Of a stretch of 10,451 nucleotides of DNA, positions 6,973 through 10,451 are shown one piece after another; within the stretch, counting starts at the first letter, position 1, and each line of letters opens with the position of its first letter. The DNA is from Bacteroidales bacterium (GTDB lineage: Bacteria; Bacteroidota; Bacteroidia; Bacteroidales; Muribaculaceae). A program made the position numbers and the translations under genes. Location of the stretch: the NCBI GenBank assembly GCA_900752535.1, contig CAADVV010000444.1:1-10451 (forward strand), given 5' to 3'. Below the pieces are notes generated by a model. The model was not told where the DNA came from and searched no databases. It worked only from the letters and a program-made list of their open reading frames with translations.

Positions 6973-7019
6973 GGCTGGTGATGTTTTTGAGGATGATGAT
7001 TTTGTTTCCTTTGACACCA

Positions 7020-7027
7020 CAAAGATA
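7020..7027 (-). promoter_or_regulatory. -7 box of the small unknown gene
   Basis: On the minus strand TATCTTTG is an exact match to TAnnTTTG, 47 bases before the ATG at 6972. No TTG appears at the -33 position; that region instead lies inside the inverted repeat at 7034-7060, which hints at regulator-dependent or repressed transcription. Confidence 0.6.
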
Positions 7028-7033
7028 GGCGGC

Positions 7034-7060
7034 GAGGTGTGCGACATTTTTTCACACCTC
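7034..7060. repeat. Inverted repeat GAGGTGTG-N11-CACACCTC
   Basis: Perfect 8-bp inverted repeat, arms 7034-7041 and 7053-7060, centred about 20 bases upstream of the small gene's -7 box and 12 bases beyond the HAD gene stop. It could be an operator for a dimeric regulator or an RNA hairpin ending the HAD transcript. No T-tract follows on the minus strand, which argues against a classic intrinsic terminator. Confidence 0.6.
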
Positions 7061-7072
7061 AGCTAAACGATG

Positions 7073-7705
7073 TTAACTTTCAAGCAAAGCTAATAGTCGT
7101 TCAACGCTGTATCCAGTCCATGAGTCAATCACCTCGTCGGCCAACGGCTCCACATCCTCGCGGCTGTTGGTTGTTGTCAGACCTATCACCTTAGCTCCTG
7201 CAGCACGTCCGGCCTGGAGACCCTGGATGGAATCTTCGGCGACAACACATCGCGACGGGTCTTCATCCAACAGACGGGCGGCCTTCAGATAACCCTCGGG
7301 ATCAGGTTTGGAGTGTGTGACCATCGAGCCGGTCACTATGACGTCGAACCGCGAGCGGAGCCACGGCAGTTTTTGATAGACCTGAGCCATCTTAGAGTCG
7401 GCGCTGCTCGTAACCAATGCGCGCCTGATGCCAGCATCCGACAGACTGTCGAGAAAATCTGTTATGGCGTCATAGACCGGAAAATCCATATCGGCCTCAA
7501 ACAGGTCAAGGCGATTGACGATGTCATTACGTACATCCTCGCTGTCGTAATTCGAGAGAATCTTGTTCAGGTTAGTCCCTTTGATAGCATGAGCGAAATC
7601 GCTTATGCCTGTGGGATAAATCTTTTCGATAGAGTCCCAGAACAGAGTATAGGCTCCTTCGGTGTCAATAATCACGCCGTCAAGGTCAAAAAGTATCGCT
7701 GCCAT
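7073..7705 (-). CDS. HAD-superfamily hydrolase, beta-phosphoglucomutase/phosphatase-like
   Basis: Cytosolic haloacid-dehalogenase-fold enzyme of subfamily IA, 210 residues. Motif I is DLDGVIIDTEG with nucleophile Asp7 and acid/base Asp9. A helical C1 cap spans about 15-80. Motif II is LVTSS (97-101), motif III Lys133 in HSKPDPEGY, and motif IV AEDSIQG with Glu157 and Asp158 for Mg(II) binding. These residues fit a sugar-phosphate phosphatase or phosphomutase. Substrate cannot be read from the sequence. The frame is open upstream to 7798, giving 31 more residues, but this would place the start inside the neighbouring MATE gene and upstream of the TATCTTTG -7 box at 7729-7722. The ATG at 7703-7705, giving MAAILFDLDG, matches family N-termini and is preferred. 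Divergent from the MATE gene. Confidence 0.92.
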   Translation of the reverse strand: MAAILFDLDGVIIDTEGAYTLFWDSIEKIYPTGISDFAHAIKGTNLNKILSNYDSEDVRNDIVNRLDLFEADMDFPVYDAITDFLDSLSDAGIRRALVTSSADSKMAQVYQKLPWLRSRFDVIVTGSMVTHSKPDPEGYLKAARLLDEDPSRCVVAEDSIQGLQAGRAAGAKVIGLTTTNSREDVEPLADEVIDSWTGYSVERLLALLES

Positions 7706-7721
7706 TCGGTAATTTTTGGCG

Positions 7722-7729
7722 CAAAGATA
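7722..7729 (-). promoter_or_regulatory. -7 box of the HAD gene
   Basis: Minus-strand TATCTTTG, an exact TAnnTTTG match, ends 16 bases before the ATG at 7705. At the -33 position there is only a degenerate TTC (7751-7749), 19 bases upstream. The leader would be about ten bases. Confidence 0.65.
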
Positions 7730-7752
7730 GCAAAAAGGCGAGTTATTTGAAC

Positions 7753-7760
7753 TAAATTTG
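7753..7760 (+). promoter_or_regulatory. -7 box of the MATE transporter gene
   Basis: TAAATTTG, an exact TAnnTTTG match, ends 20 bases before the ATG at 7781. No TTG is found at -33. The box is 23 bases from the HAD -7 box, so the divergent promoters overlap: each -33 region covers the other promoter's core. Confidence 0.65.
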
Positions 7761-7780
7761 CAATTCCTAATCTCAGAACA

Positions 7781-9157
7781 ATGCCAGCACACGTACAATC
7801 GTCACCAGAAACGCTTGGCACCAAGCCCATTATATCGCTGTTGGTGCAATACTCCGTTCCAGCTGTCATTGCGAGCGTAGCCACCTCTTTATATAATATT
7901 GTCGACAGTATTTTCATAGGCCGCGGCGTCGGAGCCATGGCCATATCGGGTCTGGCCATCACCTTCCCGCTGATGAATCTTGTAGCGGCATTCTGTATGT
8001 TCATCGCAGTGGGCGGCGCTGCCATCACGTCCATCTTCATGGGGCAGCACAATATGAAACGCGCCACCGACGTGGTCAACAACGTAACGACGCTCTGCCT
8101 CATCCACTCTATTGTCTTCGGAGGGCTTGCCCTGTTGTTTCTCGACCCTATTCTGCTCTATTTCGGCGCGACAGAAGCCACTCTCCCCTATGCGCGCGAA
8201 TTCATGCAGATTATATTGGCAGGCACGCCCATAGCTTTTATTTTCATCGGTCTGAACAATCTGCTGCGGGCCACCGGCTATCCGCGCAAAGCCATGATTT
8301 CGGCGTTGCTGTCGGTAGCCGTCAACATCGTACTCGCGCCGCTGCTTATATTTAAGTTCGGATGGGGTATCAAAGGTGCCGCTTTCGCCACCATATGCGG
8401 ACAGTGTGCTGCCTTTATATGGGTTTTGAGCCATTTTGTCAGCCGCAAGAGCTTCATACATTTTGACCTGAAACTGAGCTGGCTCGACTGGAAAATAGCC
8501 CGCAGGATTTATGCTATCGGCCTGTCGCCGTTTTTGATGAATGTCTGCGCCTGTGCGGTCGTGATATTCATCAACCGCGCGCTGCTCGACTGCGCCGGTG
8601 GCGACGGAGACCTCGCCGTTGGCGCCTACGGCATCCTCAACCGCACAACGATGTTCTTCGTCATGATTGTCTTCGGTATCACACAGGGCATGCAGCCTAT
8701 TCTGGGTTTCAATTATGGCGCAGGCAACAGACAACGCGTCATGCATACGCTCAAGATAGGCATATGGCTCGGCGTAGCCATAACGTCGGTAGGATGGATT
8801 GTCACCGAATTTTTTCCCGACACCGTCAGCCGTCTTTTCACGACTGACGAGACGCTCATAGCCATCGCCAATCGCGGATTCAGGATATTCTTCCTGTGTT
8901 ATCCGGTAGTAGGCTGCCAGATTGTCATTCAGAACTTCTTCCAGTCAATAGGACATCCAGTCTACTCCATTTGTCTGTCACTGACACGTCAGCTCGTTTT
9001 CCTGATTCCCTTCCTGCTGATTCTGCCTCCGCATTTCGGCATTGACGGCGTGTGGGCATCGATGACAGCGAGCGACCTGATTGCGTTTGTGTTGGCTGTC
9101 GGCGTGCTGCTATGGACCATGCGCCGCGGATCGTCAATCTTCAAAACGGCGCCATGA
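7781..9157 (+). CDS. MATE family efflux transporter (DinF/MepA-like)
   Basis: Inner-membrane cation-coupled exporter of the multidrug and toxic compound extrusion family, 458 residues, the normal length. About twelve membrane helices can be drawn in two six-helix halves (roughly 18-40, 54-78, 100-120, 139-160, 171-191, 200-220, then 246-268, 280-302, 322-345, 364-384, 398-417, 426-447). Family marks include SLYNIVDSIFIGRGVG (36-51) with the helix-1 acidic residue Asp42, the LLRATGYPRKAM loop (161-172) after helix 4, and GMQPILGFNYGAGN (303-316) in the second half. Substrates cannot be predicted; drugs, bile compounds or metabolites are all possible. The gene has its own promoter and is divergent from the HAD gene. 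The dehydrogenase 54 bases downstream on the same strand has no visible promoter and may be cotranscribed. Confidence 0.94.
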   Translation: MPAHVQSSPETLGTKPIISLLVQYSVPAVIASVATSLYNIVDSIFIGRGVGAMAISGLAITFPLMNLVAAFCMFIAVGGAAITSIFMGQHNMKRATDVVNNVTTLCLIHSIVFGGLALLFLDPILLYFGATEATLPYAREFMQIILAGTPIAFIFIGLNNLLRATGYPRKAMISALLSVAVNIVLAPLLIFKFGWGIKGAAFATICGQCAAFIWVLSHFVSRKSFIHFDLKLSWLDWKIARRIYAIGLSPFLMNVCACAVVIFINRALLDCAGGDGDLAVGAYGILNRTTMFFVMIVFGITQGMQPILGFNYGAGNRQRVMHTLKIGIWLGVAITSVGWIVTEFFPDTVSRLFTTDETLIAIANRGFRIFFLCYPVVGCQIVIQNFFQSIGHPVYSICLSLTRQLVFLIPFLLILPPHFGIDGVWASMTASDLIAFVLAVGVLLWTMRRGSSIFKTAP

Positions 9158-9167
9158 ATATCCCCCG

Positions 9168-9183
9168 CTATCTAACTATCTAA
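9168..9183 (+). repeat. Tandem 8-bp repeat CTATCTAA x2
   Basis: Two perfect copies of CTATCTAA sit in the 54-base gap between the MATE stop and the next start. No TAnnTTTG box is present in this gap. Its role, if any, is unknown. Confidence 0.5.
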
Positions 9184-9211
9184 CAAAACCTATATCTCAC
9201 TTCAAACGCCA

Positions 9212-10451
9212 ATGGTTGAGGAACTGCAACTGAGAGTCAGCCCGCGCGAGTCAGCCAACGATATGCTGCTCCGCCAGATTGTGTCGACACGCATGGACAT
9301 AGATGCCAACCGCCTGAAGGCGGTGTTGGTGACGCGCCGCTCCATCGACGCCCGTCAGCGCCGCGTGATGGTCAACGTGACTGTCAGAGCCTATGTCGAC
9401 GAGACGCCTCCGAAGTCGCTGGCCGAGCCTGTCGAATTCAGGCTGCTCGCGCCCGATGCTCCTCAAGCTATAATTGTAGGTGCCGGTCCGGCCGGACTCT
9501 TCGCCGCTCTTAGACTCATCGAGGCCGGCATCAGGCCCATTGTGCTCGAACGGGGCAAAGAGGTCGGCTCACGCCGCCTCGATACCGCCGCCATTTCGCG
9601 CCGCGGAGTGGTAGACCCCGATTCAAACTACTGTTTCGGCGAGGGAGGTGCCGGAACATTCAGCGACGGCAAACTCTTCACCCGTTCAAAGAAACGCGGA
9701 AACGTCGGACGCGTGCTAAACATCCTCTGTCAGCATGGCGCTGACGAGTCGATACTGATCGACGTCCATCCTCATATCGGCACCGACCGCCTGCCGCTCG
9801 TCATCAAGGCCATCCGCGAAACAATACGCTCCTGTGGCGGCACGGTCAATTTCAATACCCGCGTCACATCGCTCACAATCGACGACGGGCGTGTGACCGG
9901 CGTAATGACGGCCGACGGAACACGATATGACGGACCAGTCATACTCGCCACCGGACACTCGGCACGCGACACCTACCGCATGCTTGCCGACTCAGGTGTT
10001 AAAATCGAGCCAAAAGGCATAGCCGTGGGCGTCAGGCTCGAACATCCCCAACAGACAATAGACCGTCTGCGCTATCATAGCCCCGATGGACGCGGCCGCT
10101 GGCTACCGCCTGCCGAATACACCATGCTGACACGCGTCGACGGACGCGCTGTCTACTCATTCTGCATGTGTCCCGGCGGCGTAATTGTCCCTGCAGCATC
10201 GGCGCCCGGCGAAATAGTCGTCAACGGCATGTCGTCGTCAGGACGAGTAGGCCGCTGGGCCAATTCGGGCATGGTTGTGGAGATTTTGCCTGAAGACCTA
10301 CCCGAGCGCTATGACGCAGCCGGACCGCTGAAAATGATGGAATATCAGGCCGACATCGAGCGACGCTTCTTTGAAGACGGCGACGGTAGTCAGAACGCGC
10401 CGGCCCAACGCATGACCGACTTTATGGCCGGAAGCCCATCGCGCGACCTGC
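9212..10451 (+). CDS. FAD-dependent dehydrogenase, COG2509 type (partial, 3' end beyond window)
   Basis: Flavoprotein oxidoreductase, uncharacterised family; 413 residues are visible and the protein continues past the right edge. An N-terminal domain of about 80 residues precedes the Rossmann FAD site GAGPAG (90-95), followed by the ribose-binding Glu113 in VLERG. CFGEGGAGTFSDGKLFTR (141-158) and VILATGHSARDT (243-254) are typical family segments, and FCMCPGGVIVPA (317-328) is a hallmark stretch with two cysteines near the predicted active site. The start at ATG 9212 puts residues MVEELQLRVSP ahead of the first domain, with no better upstream candidate. It follows the MATE gene by 54 bases without a recognisable promoter. 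The electron donor and substrate are unknown; family members are annotated only as FAD-dependent dehydrogenases. Confidence 0.92.
   Translation, partial: MVEELQLRVSPRESANDMLLRQIVSTRMDIDANRLKAVLVTRRSIDARQRRVMVNVTVRAYVDETPPKSLAEPVEFRLLAPDAPQAIIVGAGPAGLFAALRLIEAGIRPIVLERGKEVGSRRLDTAAISRRGVVDPDSNYCFGEGGAGTFSDGKLFTRSKKRGNVGRVLNILCQHGADESILIDVHPHIGTDRLPLVIKAIRETIRSCGGTVNFNTRVTSLTIDDGRVTGVMTADGTRYDGPVILATGHSARDTYRMLADSGVKIEPKGIAVGVRLEHPQQTIDRLRYHSPDGRGRWLPPAEYTMLTRVDGRAVYSFCMCPGGVIVPAASAPGEIVVNGMSSSGRVGRWANSGMVVEILPEDLPERYDAAGPLKMMEYQADIERRFFEDGDGSQNAPAQRMTDFMAGSPSRDL

Noticed and set aside
6973..7047. Upstream start extending the small protein by 25 residues
   Set aside because: The extension covers the TATCTTTG -7 box and is a Ser/Lys-rich stretch consistent with translated leader DNA.
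7706..7798. Upstream start extending the HAD protein by 31 residues
   Set aside because: It would start inside the MATE gene and upstream of the HAD gene's own -7 box. The Cys-rich extension looked like a zinc knuckle at first but is translated promoter DNA.
7889..8746. 285-residue minus-strand open frame
   Set aside because: It is antisense to the MATE transporter, very rich in charged and polar residues without a motif, and typical of a shadow frame.
1..10451. CRISPR arrays, tRNA or rRNA genes, insertion sequences, phage or defence genes
   Set aside because: None was seen: no regularly spaced repeats, no transposase or integrase motifs, and no cloverleaf-like sequence was noticed.

Overview
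The window looks like a Bacteroidota chromosome, probably order Bacteroidales (Muribaculaceae-like is a guess from base composition and protein flavour). Reasons: at least five genes have a TAnnTTTG -7 box in front of them, the hallmark of the Bacteroidota primary sigma factor; start codons are preceded by A/T-rich leaders instead of Shine-Dalgarno sequences; FeoA is fused to FeoB, as is common in this phylum; and the rubrerythrin and iron-uptake genes fit an anaerobe. The DNA is moderately GC-rich and coding-dense. I see no insertion sequence, phage gene, CRISPR array, tRNA or rRNA.

Layout. Bases 2-1357 (minus) carry the N-terminal part of a FeoAB ferrous-iron transporter that runs off the left edge; its last ~15 codons look corrupted. 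A compact divergent promoter region (about 1358-1458) separates it from a two-gene unit on the plus strand, a class I aminotransferase (1459-2664) and an FtsX/LolC-like ABC permease (2661-3938), joined by an ATGA overlap. A DEAD-box RNA helicase (4048-5514) follows under its own promoter and ends in a hairpin/T-tract terminator. Next come rubrerythrin (5645-6187) with a perfect 12-bp terminator stem and a small antibiotic-biosynthesis-monooxygenase-fold protein (6390-6668).

From 6754 to 7705 two genes lie on the minus strand: an unrecognised 72-residue protein and a HAD-family phosphatase/phosphomutase. The HAD gene is divergent from a MATE efflux transporter (7781-9157, plus). A COG2509-type FAD-dependent dehydrogenase begins at 9212 and runs off the right edge.

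How the genes relate: this is mostly a string of independent housekeeping and stress transcription units. FeoAB imports Fe(II) and rubrerythrin is a non-haem iron peroxide-scavenging enzyme, which fits anaerobic iron and oxidative-stress physiology, but they are not in one operon. The aminotransferase and permease are translationally coupled without an obvious shared pathway. I found no convincing new multi-gene system. The points most worth checking are the damaged FeoB edge, the nearly leaderless feoAB transcript, an inverted repeat sitting on the promoter of the small unknown gene, and two start-codon corrections made from promoter positions. No intergenic stretch exceeds 300 bases.
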